Shown here piece by piece: positions 53,369 through 63,586 of a stretch of DNA of 64,000 bases. A program made the position numbers and the translations under genes. Origin of the DNA: Amorphophallus konjac. Its lineage: Eukaryota; Streptophyta; Magnoliopsida; Alismatales; Araceae. The stretch's first letter is position 1. Each line of letters opens with the position of its first letter. The notes below the pieces were generated by a model. That model saw only the letters and a list, made by a program, of their open reading frames with translations, was not told the DNA's origin and made no database searches. Location of the stretch: NCBI GenBank assembly GCA_022559845.1, contig CM040125.1:325011829-325075828 (forward strand), given 5' to 3'.

Positions 53369-55401
53369 TGATGCGGGACGGGACCACGGACACGACAAGC
53401 TCGCGATCGTCCCTTAATGAGGGAAGCGTCGGATGTGCGCGGTTGAGAAACCGGCAATGAGCTAGGGTGGTCGGCTCTCTTTTGCGCCCGGATCGGGTCA
53501 CGGGACGGCTTCGCTCTCTCTCGCAGCAGTGATATTATAAATTTAAGGCGAGCTAGGTATCCCTACACATGCTCTCTAGCAGCGGCATATAAAGCATATA
53601 AAGAATTAAGCTAATGCCAAGTGTAAGGGTGAAGGCGATACCTCCACGCTCTCGGCGTGGCGAAGACGGCACCCGGCCGAAGTTCGTACTCCCGGGAACT
53701 TAGTACATTATGTTTACAGCAGTACAAATAAGCCCACTCCACGCAGGGAGGTAAAGGGCGACACAAGTGGCCCCGGGAGGACCAAGTTCGGGTTGACGGG
53801 CAGTTTCGGGCAATGCTTCGGCTTCACGCGTACTCGTGCTAGTGGGGGCCCACGTATTGACCGGAGGGGTCGTGTCGGGCCTGATGACTCCTCTGTGGTG
53901 GAGACACCTAGAAAGCGTACCCCTGGGATGGCGAGCTGCTGGAACGACCGCCGGACGCCGGGCGGCCCTCGGACGACGCTCGCGGGAACTCGGCCACGAA
54001 TCTGAAAATTCTGTTTGCAGGCGCGCGACTCGGAGAAAACTGCTGGTGCGATCAGCCCCGTCGTCGAAATGTGACGAGGTTAGCGCCGTCGGAAAGCTGA
54101 CTCAGAATACTTCGACGTAGGGGTCTTCAAAAAAAATAATCAGATCTGTATTTCTGATCATGTATTTTACAAGCTTGCTGGAATCTGGCCAGAACTGCAG
54201 GGGCAGGTTCTGACTTCTCTGAAGATCGACGTTGACTGGGGAGAAGACCTCCGAATCTGGAAATAATCTCTTCAGAAAAGTTGAAGATCTATAAGAGAGG
54301 AATCCGGGACGATTTTTGGTTTTCTGATTGGAGACGAAATGGATTTTATGGGATTTGTTTACTAGACCTAGGTCGGATCTGGGAAACTGTGGGCAGACTG
54401 TTCTTGGGAACTTGGACGGTTTTTTTAAAATACTTGGAGGGTGAACCAAAAATTAAGAAAATTCCTGGTGGTAGAGGGATGTGGACAGAGCTCCCATTAA
54501 ATTTGGGCGACCCAACAAAAATAAAAAGATGGTTCGAATGGGGTAAACTCAGGGCTGATGAACAGTAAACAGAACCAGGACAGATCTGAAACTTGGACTT
54601 GGATGAAAATCAAAAAATAGCTAAAGGATGAATTTTGACGTGATTTTTTTTGTGGGGATAAGGGTTCTAGAGGGGAACCAACCCTGAAATTTTGAGCTTC
54701 ATAAGACAAAGGGAGTGATAGCAGGAATTCAGAGAAGAAGGGTCTATCCTGGGTGGACAGAACACCGAAACCGTTGGCGATGACGCGTCGGCGGCGAGAC
54801 GATGGCGGCGGCGATCACCGGAGTTGCTTCAGATGCTGGAGGGGATCAAGGGGGAAGGGATTACACTCTAGAAAGGGGAGCTGGAGGTGGAGGAACCAGG
54901 GAGAGAGAGGGGAGGGGTGCAAATCTCACTTGGGGGCAAATGCCAATTTTCTCTTCATTAATTCAATCAATATGAAAATACACGTATATATATGCAAGGG
55001 ATCTAACCTATTCTAAGCCCTTGGATCAAGGGCTGCTTAATGAAGGGTGGGGATGTGGTTTGACAACCACATTAAATCCCATTAAACAACATGGTTCGCC
55101 CCCCCCTTTAAGAGGACAATTTAGAATTGTCTTCTTTAATTAATTCTAGGTCCAAGTCCAAGGTTGGACCATGGACCAGCCACCTTGGACCCAGGAGTCC
55201 AGCTGGAGGACCAATAAGGAGGAGGGAGGGGGCCCCTGCAGGGCCTACATGCACATTTGCAAAGAAACCCAATGGCATTTTGTAAATAAACCCACTAAGA
55301 CCTACTATTGTGTACCCATATATCACAAGGGCGTACACACAAATACAAAAGGACGTAGATGCAAACACAAAGTGAGCGGGCTGACGTTGATGTCCCCATC
55401 A
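53369..55401 (-). repeat. 3' LTR of element B
   Basis: It is 2,033 bp, TGATGCGGG to CCCCATCA. A minus-strand TATA box GCATATATATACGTG is at about 54981-54995. ORFs inside recur in the partner LTR and are not genes. Confidence 0.93.
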
Positions 55402-55885
55402 ATTCTCCCCGGGTGGGAGGAACTCGACCCCGTCGAGTAGGGGTATGGCTGCTCCGGTACTCCGGCAGATCTGTCACCGTGCTAAGTAGCGCGGGTATGC
55501 TCCACTCCAAGTGATCGGCACCTGCTCATTCCATATATACTCGATATGCGCACTGCTATGGCTAAAGGTGGTCACTCCGAAGGGGCACTCTCAAAGGAAG
55601 GAAACAGCTCGAAGACTCACTAGGAATCACCGCTGAGTCCCTATAGGTGACTGATCCGGGTATAGATGTAGAACCGATCCCATACTCATCGAGTGAGTCG
55701 ACTCGCTTCACACTCATAAGAGAACGACACGAGCTTGCACAAGACACATGCAGACTCACCATGCACTGACACACGAATGCAAACCATGCAAACAATCGAC
55801 TCAAAATCACCACACAAACAAACCACACAAAGAAAGCATACTGACTCATGCACGACTCTAGACTAAGGTGTTAGCATCAAACCCA
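55402..55885 (-). other. 3' untranslated region and PPT of element B
   Basis: Bases 55402-55420 are purine-rich on the minus strand (CACCCGGGGAGAAT) at the LTR. The rest has no supported gene. A CTCGACGGGGTCGAG block precedes the PPT, as in element A. Confidence 0.6.
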
Positions 55886-57490
55886 CTAGGTGGCGACATC
55901 CTGGGCGGCAGAAGGGTCGCCCAGCTCTTCCCCCATGGCATAGTATTCATCGGCCAGTGCCTCGTCGGCCTCGTAATCGACATGCTCAAGCTCGGGAGGT
56001 GCGGATCCTCCAACACCTAAGGCTAGGGTGGTGCGAGCGGGACACTCACTAGCAATGTGGCCGTACCCGTGACAGTGGAAATATTGTATTCGCGATCGAC
56101 TACTCTCCCCGATAAGAGGGACCTTACCCTTATCATCCCGCCGGGTAGGGGGTGTAGGCAACAATGGGGGAGGTGTAGGTGCCTTGGACAAGAGTGGCGG
56201 GGGTGCCGGTGCCAGAGGATGGGCTATAGGAGCTGGGGGATGGGCAAAGGGTGCCGGTGGTTGGGATGGAAATAGATCCCGGGGTGGAGGAGGGCGAGGC
56301 CGTGGAGCGAAGTGCTCCTGACGGGTGGGCTCCTGAGGTCGAGCCATGGGAGGCCGCTGATGTGGGCCTATAGAGTGACGGGGCTCGGTACTACGGAGAG
56401 GGGTGGGGCCCAACCGATGGCTAGACTCGAACTCTCCCTCAAATTGCTCCATCTCGAGAGCAACCTGATATGCCTCTTCCAACGTCTTGGCATTGCGGCG
56501 GAAAAGCTCATGCTGGTAGTGTGGCCGCAAACCACGTCGAAAGCGGGACACGGGCATGGTACTCTCCTCCGTGACACCACATCGTAGAAAGTACTCATCA
56601 AACTCCGCGATGTATTCGGAGACGGACCGGTCTCCCTGGCTAAGACTTTGCCATCTATCGATGAGTCGCTGGCGGTATGTGGGAGGAAGGTACTTTTGCC
56701 GAAGTTTATTCTTCATCTCAGCCCATGTGTCGATCGGGGGTTCTAGCCGCTGAAGTAGCAGGCTCTCCACATTCTTCCAATAAGTTTGTGCCTGCCCCAT
56801 AAGTTTCATGGTGGCAAATCGGACCCTTCGACGCTCCGACATATCATACCATTCAAAATAACGGTCCATGCCAAACTCCCAATCTAGGTAGACTTTCGGA
56901 TCCAAAGACCCGTAAAAAGCGGGAGGATCCGCTCGCACGGTCTTAAGGACCCGATCATCATCCTCATCTCGTTGTGGCTGAAAACCACGACGGCGTTGAC
57001 CATACCCCTCGTAGGCATTGTCGGACCCATAGTCCTCGAGACCAAGGTCACGGTGTGGTAGTTGGGGAACCCGAGGAGGGGCGGGTGGAGGAACCAGTGG
57101 TGGCTGGTTTTGGGCCGTGGGAGCGGCCTGGACTTGGGCCATGGGAGCGGGTTGGACTTGGGCCCCCGCGGGAGGAGGTGCGGGTGGACCTTGGGCTGCC
57201 CCAGGAGGGTCCCCGTGTGACATCCTATCTAACCGCCCAACGAGGTCTTGGACCGACCTATCGGAGTTCTCCATGCGTCCCTCCATGGCCCTAAGGCGAC
57301 CATCCATATTCTCGGAGAAGGTCCGAAAGTTAGCATCGGATTGGTCCAACCTAGCCATAATGGCCATCATCGCCTCTTGTAGGGAGTGGAAGTCTCCCGA
57401 GGTATCCCGTGGGTTGGCCATAGGTGGGGGTGGGGGTGAGTACTGAGTACCCCGACGAGTGGGCATGCAAACACACCGACTAGAAGACAC
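55886..57490 (-). CDS. gag protein of element B (534 aa)
   Basis: N-terminal coiled coil (residues about 35-90, FHSLQEAMMAIMARLDQSD), Pro/Ala/Gln-rich linker, and capsid-like gag domain (about 185-340: FYGSLDPKVYLDWEFGMDRY, LRQKYLPPTYRQRLID, VSEYIAEFDEYFLRCG). A Pro-rich linker and a zinc knuckle (YFHCHGYGHIASECP) follow, then an acidic tail. The usual first Cys of the knuckle is Tyr here, a single G-to-A change. The gag type resembles chromovirus-like Ty3/gypsy gags more than the Tat gags of C and D. It would form particles and bind RNA; the enzymes must be supplied in trans. Confidence 0.85.
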   Translation of the reverse strand: MSSSRCVCMPTRRGTQYSPPPPPMANPRDTSGDFHSLQEAMMAIMARLDQSDANFRTFSENMDGRLRAMEGRMENSDRSVQDLVGRLDRMSHGDPPGAAQGPPAPPPAGAQVQPAPMAQVQAAPTAQNQPPLVPPPAPPRVPQLPHRDLGLEDYGSDNAYEGYGQRRRGFQPQRDEDDDRVLKTVRADPPAFYGSLDPKVYLDWEFGMDRYFEWYDMSERRRVRFATMKLMGQAQTYWKNVESLLLQRLEPPIDTWAEMKNKLRQKYLPPTYRQRLIDRWQSLSQGDRSVSEYIAEFDEYFLRCGVTEESTMPVSRFRRGLRPHYQHELFRRNAKTLEEAYQVALEMEQFEGEFESSHRLGPTPLRSTEPRHSIGPHQRPPMARPQEPTRQEHFAPRPRPPPPRDLFPSQPPAPFAHPPAPIAHPLAPAPPPLLSKAPTPPPLLPTPPTRRDDKGKVPLIGESSRSRIQYFHCHGYGHIASECPARTTLALGVGGSAPPELEHVDYEADEALADEYYAMGEELGDPSAAQDVAT

Positions 57491-57780
57491 CGACTAAAGC
57501 AAAACACACTAATGCAAAATGATGCACCTAGACTTAACCAAAACTCGGTACGCGGCGGAGACAATCGACCCGAAGGTCACTCGCACAAGTGTGCGGCCTT
57601 CCCGATAGGCGTAACCTAATGGTCGGACAACACCTTTTTATATACCGAGTAAAGGGATGTATGCGACCCAAAAACGACTCTTTTGTTGTTTTGAAAATAT
57701 GATGATCCTAGACTCGACTTAGACCGACTAATGACTAGACGTAAATGACACTTTTTTTTTCTTTTTGACACCCTAGACTC
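57491..57780 (-). other. Leader of element B
   Basis: This 290-bp untranslated stretch lies between PBS and gag. No gene is seen. Confidence 0.6.
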
Positions 57781-57798
57781 AACCTCGCTCTGATACCA
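57781..57798 (-). other. Primer binding site of element B (initiator Met tRNA)
   Basis: The minus strand reads TGGTATCAGAGCGAGGTT, three bases after the LTR. TGGTATCAGAGC is the classical complement of the plant initiator-Met tRNA 3' end. Confidence 0.9.
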
Positions 57799-57801
57799 AA
57801 T

Positions 57802-59831
57802 TGATGCGGGATGGGACCACGGACACGACAAGCTCGCGATCGTCCCTTAACGAGGGAAGCGTCGGATGTGCGCGGTTGAGAAACCGGCAATGAGCTAGGG
57901 TGGTCGGCTCTCTTTTGCGCCCGGATCGGGTCACGGGACGGCTTCGCTCTCTCTCGCAGCAGTGATATTATAAATTTAAGGCGAGCTAGGTATCCCTACA
58001 CATGCTCTCTAGCAGCGGCATATAAAGCATATAAAGAATTAAGCTAATGCCAAGTGTAAGGGTGAAGGCGATACCTCCACGCTCTCGGCGTGGCGAAGAC
58101 GGCACCCGGCCGAAGTTCGTACTCCCGGGAACTTAGTACATTATGTTTACAGCAGTACAAATAAGCCCACTCCACGCAGGGAGGTAAAGGGCGACACAAG
58201 TGGCCCCGGGAGGACCAAGTTCGGGTTGACGGGCAGTTTCGGGCAATGCTTCGGCTTCACGCGTACTCGTGCTAGTGGGGGCCCACGTATTGACCGGAGG
58301 GGTCGTGTGGGGCCTGATGACTCCTCTGTGGTGGAGACACCTGGAAAGCGTACCCCTGGGATGGCGAGCTGCTGGAACGACCGCCGGACGCCGGGCGGCC
58401 CTCGGACGACGCTCGCGGGAACTCGGCCACGAATCTGAAAATTCTGTTTGCAGGCGCGCGACTCGGAGAAAACTGCTGGTGCGATCAGCCCCGTCGTCGA
58501 AATGTGACGACGTTAGCGCCGTTGGAAAGCTGACTCAGAATACTTCGACGTAGGGGTCTTCAAAAAAAATAATCAGATCTGTATTTCTGATCATGTATTT
58601 TACAAGCTTGCTGGAATCTGGCCAGAACTGCAGGGGCAGGTTCTGACTTCTCTGAAGATCGACGTTGACTGGGGAGAAGACCTCCGAATCTGGAAATAAT
58701 CTCTTCAGCAAAGTTGAAGATCTATAAGAGAGGAATCCGGGACTATTTTTGGTTTTCTGATTGGAGACGAAATGGATTTTATGGGATTTGTTTACTAGAC
58801 CTAGGTCGGATCTGGGAAACTGTGGGCAGACTGTTCTTGGGAACTTGGACGTTTTTTTTTAAATGCTTGGAGGGTGAACCAAATATTAAGAAAATTCCTG
58901 GTGGTAGAGGGATGTGGACAGAGCTCCCATTAAATTTGGGCGACCCAACAAAAATAAAAAGATGGTTCGAATGGGGTAAACTCAGGGCTGATGAACAGTA
59001 AATAGAACCAGGACAGATCTGAAACTTGGACTTGGACGAAAATCAAAAAATAGCTAAAGGATGAATTTTGACGTGATTTTTTTTGTGGGGATAAGGGTTC
59101 CAGAGGGGAACCAACCCTGAAATTTTGAGCATCATAAGACGAAGGGAGTGATAGCAGGAATTCGGAGAAGAAGGGTCTATCCTGGGTGGACAGAACACCA
59201 AAACCGTTGGCGACGACGCGTCGGCGGCGAGACGATGGCGGCGGCGATCACCGGAGTTGCTTCAGATGCTGGAGGGGATCAAGGGGGAAGGGATTACACT
59301 CTAGAAAGGGGAGCTGGAGGTGGAGGAACCAGGGAGAGAGAGGGGAGGGGTGCAAATCTCACTTGGGGGCAAATGCCAATTTTCTCTTCATTAATTCAAT
59401 CAATATGAAAATACAAGTATATATATGCAAGGGATCTAACCTATTCTAAGCCCTTGGATCAAGGGCTGCTTAATGAAGGGTGGGGATGTGGTTTGACAAC
59501 CACATTAAATCCCATTAAACAACATGGTTCGCCCCCCCCTTTAAGAGGACAATTTAGAATTGTCTTCTTTAATTAATTCTAGGTCCAAGTCCAAGGTTGG
59601 ACCATGGACCAGCCACCTTGGACCCAGGAGTCCAGGTGGACCAATAAGGAGGAGGGAGGGGGCCCCTGCAGGGCCTACATGCACATTTGCAAAGAAACCC
59701 AATGGCATTTTGCAAATAAACCCACTAAGACCTACTATTGTGTACCCATATATCACAAGGGCGTACACACAAATACAAAAGGACGTAGATGCAAACACAA
59801 AGTGAGCGGGCTGACGTTGATGTCCCCATCA
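57802..59831 (-). repeat. 5' LTR of element B
   Basis: It is 2,030 bp and nearly identical to 53369-55401. The TSD GAGTC follows directly. Confidence 0.95.
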
Positions 59832-59836
59832 GAGTC
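59832..59836. repeat. Target-site duplication of element B, right copy (GAGTC)
   Basis: It matches 53364-53368. The ORF of element A continues from here. Confidence 0.95.
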
Positions 59837-60244
59837 TAGGTTGGGACGGGGTCCCATGTTATTGGCATCATCCGGTCGTGAAGTGAACCTAGAAGACATA
59901 GAGAATCGAATAATTCTTGAGGATTGGTTGTCTAGGTTATCCCGGGGACGTCTCTCCTCACGCCCGTAGTGTTGGGACCTCTCATAAGGATCATAGTCTA
60001 ACCCTTTCCTATCAAACTCATCCTGTGGAGGCAAGACTCTAAGGCCATTGCTCATAAGTGGGGGTTCATTGGCTTCCCATCCAGATCCATCCCGAGGTGA
60101 CCAAGCTCTAGGGCCGTGGCTCCTTTTTGCTTCAAACCGGTCAAGTCGAGTGGTGAGGGTATCTAGACAGTTATGAATCTTGTTGATGAGAGTGTCAAAT
60201 TGGTCCATGGGTACTTGGGTCATCTCCCTATGGTGGTCATGCAA
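59832..60244 (-). CDS. Element A ORF, N-terminal piece
   Basis: This is the first 137 codons of the 591-aa ORF, starting at the ATG at 60244 about 75 bp after the PBS. The start region is helical and coiled-coil-like (FDTLINKIHNCLDTLTTRLD), then charged and Arg-rich (GREERRPRDN). It is cut at codon position two by element B; the frame resumes at 53363. Its position suggests a gag-like product, but no capsid or zinc-knuckle motif is visible in any of the three pieces. Confidence 0.65.
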
Positions 60245-60320
60245 GGATCAATGGAGAACACGATGCAAGGGAGACCCAAATGCCAATGCCCTAGGACTAG
60301 ACTCATAGAGATAAGTCTAA

Positions 60321-60337
60321 AACTTGCTCTGATACCA
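60321..60337 (-). other. Primer binding site of element A (initiator Met tRNA)
   Basis: The minus strand reads TGGTATCAGAGCAAG two bases after the 5' LTR, the standard initiator-Met type. It fixes the orientation of A. Confidence 0.9.
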
Positions 60338-60339
60338 TT

Positions 60340-62660
60340 TGATGTGACACGACCCCTTGGACCTGAATTTGCAAGCAACCGGGCCGAACGGCGATATCTC
60401 ACAAGCGGGTTCACCCACGATGCGCGCACCCGGGCCCGTAGGCGGACCGACGATGATGGTGAGGGTCCGAAGTTGGACCTTGGGGTTCCAAGGATATGGC
60501 TGGCTGGGGATGGACCCCAATGGGATAGGGATGCCCAACTTCAAGGGCGGCCGGCACGCCGAGGGCGTGGGATGTAGTGTCTCCCTCACAACTCACCCGT
60601 GGTGGCACTCGAATTGATGGAAAATTGGAACGAGCTCTCTCTCACTGCCGACGGCGCATTTAGAGATAATACTAAACTAAGCAAAGGTAAGAAACCAGTA
60701 GAGGAGAGTGGTCCGAAGCTCACCTGATCGGTGTGAAGACACCGATCCCGGCCGAAGACGAGGGCGAGCGGGGGAGTGTGGGTTCCCCGCACACTGCGTC
60801 GGTGTAGCTTCCCCTGTTCAAATATTACATGCACTACTCCCCACGCAGGGGGGTTGGACTAGGGAAAGGAAAATTTTAGTTACAAACAAACACTACCTCC
60901 GCACAGGGAGGGGCGTTAAGCCGGCCAGGCGGGGTGGGGTGGTGAACTAGCTAGTGCCGGTCGGTCTGCCCAGTCCTGAAATGATCGGGTAGGGCGCTGA
61001 TGTACATGCTGCCGCGCCTTCCTACGAACTCAGAATCCAAGGAAACTGGCGCCGAAACATCGCTGACAGACCCTGGCACGTTTGTAAATTTCTGTAGGTG
61101 GTTCCGACGTCATCACCGGCTGGGGCGATCTCTGGAACAGGGTCCCTGCACTCTGACTCAGTCTGATCCCAGGGTGCAGTAGCCGAAAGATTCGGGTGCC
61201 ACGACCTCTCCCGGAGCCCGAACGTGACGATACCAAGACGAGAACTTCCACTGGCGAGTCTTCTTCGAGTAGCAACCAGGGGGGGCACCAGACAATGTCG
61301 GGGCAGAGAGGGAGAGCCCGTTGAGTGAGGAGGGGTCTGGACAGATCCTGAGTAACATGTTCAGCGCACCTGGGGGAGAAAATTCGGAACGGGTAGCCCC
61401 AAACTCCAATCAAAGCTCCGCCTATGGGGTTGCGTGGGGGACTGGTAGAACTTCGACACGGTCAAGCGGCGCACATTGGAAGGGAAGGGTGAGACCGTGG
61501 CAGCTTCTGCACTGCAGCTCTGCCTTCCAGCCAGGGCCACCTTGCGCAGTCAGGGGAGAACGGGTCCACCGGACAGCAAGATGTCGGATGCCGGCGAGAC
61601 CACCTCGGCTGCGAAGACGACCGGTAGAGCTTTCCGTCAATGTAGGCCACACCTTCAGGGGCTCCGGGATGTGGTCTAGGGCGGCGCTGCAACAAGCTGT
61701 CGATCTGCAGGTCTTCAGCTGCACACAGATTAGAAGATAGAATGGTTGAGGGGGTGGTTTCTTTGGTGGAGGGGAAGGGGATATGAATGTTTTGGTGGTG
61801 GGGAAGGGTTGGGAGGTGGGAAGGGAAGGTGAGGGAGGGTGGCAGGGGCAGAGCTAGCAGGGGGAGAGGGGTGGGTGTGCAGGTGGCCTTGGAGGAGGTG
61901 GTGGGGAGATGGGGGCACAAATGGCTTGGGGGAATGGGGAGGGCTTCTCTTTGATTTGAGTGGAGGGTTAATAGAAGGGTTAATGGTGGCCTAGGGAATG
62001 GGAAGGGTTGCCTTGGGGAGGGGAAGGGGTGCTTGGGAGAAGGGATTCCCCCTTGGGAAGTTGAAAGGTTGTATGGGGAAGGGGAAAGGTTGCTTGGGAA
62101 GTGGTGGGAGTAAAGGGGAGTTAAGGGGTCTTGGGGAGATGAAAGGTTGGGGGGGATGAGGTGGAAGATGAGGTGGCAAGGAGAGGAGAGAGAGGGGTTC
62201 AAAATTTGGAGAGAGAGAGGGGAAGAGAGAGAGAGGGGTTCGCCCCCTTTAGAGAGAGAGAGAGATAGGGAGAGAGAGAGAGCTAGAGAAAGAAGGAGGC
62301 ACAACTCTTGTGGATAAATTCTTTTCTCAATAATTCATTAGCTCCAAATGGAGGGATTGGGGTCCTATTTATAGGAATCCTACAATTTAACATAAGACCC
62401 TGAGTTTTAGACTAATGACAATAAACCAAGGGGGGAAGGGGGCGCCCATGGGCCTAGCCCACTTAATTGGGCCCAACTGACTCATTAACCACTCTAATGC
62501 CAATTAACCTAGGGACATGACTTAAATAAAAGGAAAATTACATAATAAGAAAATGAAAGATACATTATATGACTCAGAATAAACTGGCGAACAAGATGTA
62601 GCACTGCTGGCGATCATCAGGAACCCCAAAAATGTGGAGTGGTCGGAGATGTCCCCATCA
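60340..62660 (-). repeat. 5' LTR of element A
   Basis: It is 2,321 bp, uninterrupted, and shows the empty target site of element D. It contains a minus-strand TATA box CCTATAAATAGGA (about 62359-62371) and a G/A-rich stretch (about 61740-62300) ending in (GA)n. Confidence 0.93.
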
Positions 62661-62665
62661 AGGGG
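62661..62665. repeat. Target-site duplication of element A, right copy (AGGGG)
   Basis: It matches 12367-12371, so the sequence on both sides of A was once contiguous. Confidence 0.85.
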
Positions 62666-62907
62666 GAGAGGGAATGCATATAAAAGCATCCTCCCCGCCA
62701 ACCTGCCAACCCTTTGGAAGAAAGAGAGTGCAGGCACCCTCCGAAGAGTGAAAGAAATGATGAGAAGAGCGGAAGAGGAAAAAAGAGGCTGTGGGGGGGA
62801 GAACAGAGCTGGACGAGGAGGCAGGGGAAAGCCCGGAAAGGAGGGAGCTTAGCTGGCTTCCTCCCCCCTCCATGGAGCGAGCAAGGAGAGATGGGCGGCA
62901 GGGAAGC

Positions 62908-63102
62908 CTAAAGCCCCCATTCATCCACCATCTCGCCCCCCTGCAAGCGCCGCCAGAACTGATAAAAAGAAGACGACATGCCTCCACACGTCGAACCGTC
63001 TTTAAGTCTGTCCGCTGGCCGTCGAACCCTCTTTAAACCCGAAGCAGCAAGAACTCTCTGCCCCCCATCATCGGCAGCCTCATCTTCCGGAGCATCTTCC
63101 AT
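62908..63102 (-). CDS. Second antisense ORF of element F (64 aa)
   Basis: The frame starts MEDAPEDEAADDGG 99 bp after a TATA box. It is homologous to the shorter frame at 16900 of element D. The N-terminus is acidic and the C-terminus basic to aromatic (SSFYQFWRRLQGG). No family is recognised. Conservation of TATA box, spacing and start in two elements suggests a real transcription unit, possibly spliced. Confidence 0.4.
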   Translation of the reverse strand: MEDAPEDEAADDGGQRVLAASGLKRVRRPADRLKDGSTCGGMSSSFYQFWRRLQGGEMVDEWGL

Positions 63103-63200
63103 GCTCCAAATACAACGGCACAACGCTACGTGAAGAAAGAATGAAGAAAGACTATCAGGGAAACCCCTAAGCGGTGGAGAGGAAGGGATGCCCTTTAGAC

Positions 63201-63210
63201 CTTTTATAGG
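63201..63210 (-). promoter_or_regulatory. Antisense TATA box of element F
   Basis: CCTATAAAAG on the minus strand, 99-108 bp before the ATG at 63102. It is equivalent to 16788-16799 in element D. Confidence 0.55.
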
Positions 63211-63586
63211 CGAAGGGAGGCTATTTGCCTTAAATGATTCTCTCCTCGAAAACACGCCAAAGGGATCTCTCCCTACAAATGGTCACCTCAAACTTCTCAT
63301 TTTTTGCCCCAGCGGGATACACGAAGCGGCCAGGCATTCAAAGCATGAGAAAATGGAAAGACACCCTGTCAGACGCTCACCCAACCATCAGGCGAGATCC
63401 ACGCAGAAAGTATCGGCTCTTTCCAACCACTGCAGATACGCTGAGCAAAATACAGCAATGGCGATACGGAACAGATAAGTCTTCATCATAATGCTACTGC
63501 CTTGTCTATTTTTCTACACAAAAGAGGAAGTTCTTTTTCTTCAAAAAGGAAAAAGGCATACAAAAAGAGGAAGCAAAGCAGATACA

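Larger units (their letters stand above)
53369..59831 (-). mobile_element. Element B: gag-only LTR retrotransposon (TR-GAG type)
   Basis: It is a 6.46-kb element with LTRs of 2,033 and 2,030 bp, a TSD (GAGTC), an initiator-Met PBS and a PPT. Its 2.4-kb internal region codes only for gag, with no protease, RT or integrase, so it depends on another element's enzymes. LTR divergence is about 1% by eye, the lowest in the window, consistent with the youngest insertion. It sits in the ORF of element A and shares with A the LTR end GATGTCCCCATCA and the same type of PBS. Confidence 0.93.
12372..62660 (-). mobile_element. Element A: non-autonomous LTR retrotransposon split by three nested elements
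   Basis: LTRs begin TGATGTGAC and end CCCCATCA on the plus strand. The left LTR is 12372-12860 plus 23898-25735 and the right LTR is 60340-62660, each about 2.32 kb after removing insertion D. An initiator-Met primer site next to the right LTR shows that the element reads on the minus strand. Its own internal region is only about 2.7 kb (25736-27650, 53100-53363 and 59832-60339) with one 591-aa frame and no protease, reverse transcriptase or integrase. Its size without insertions is about 7.3 kb. It is flanked by AGGGG on both sides. LTR divergence of roughly 4% by eye makes it older than its three guests. Confidence 0.9.

Noticed and set aside
54753..55016. ORFs of 85-95 codons in 53793-55440, repeated at 58226-59805
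   Set aside because: They recur in both LTRs of B with no conserved protein feature; they are LTR sequence.
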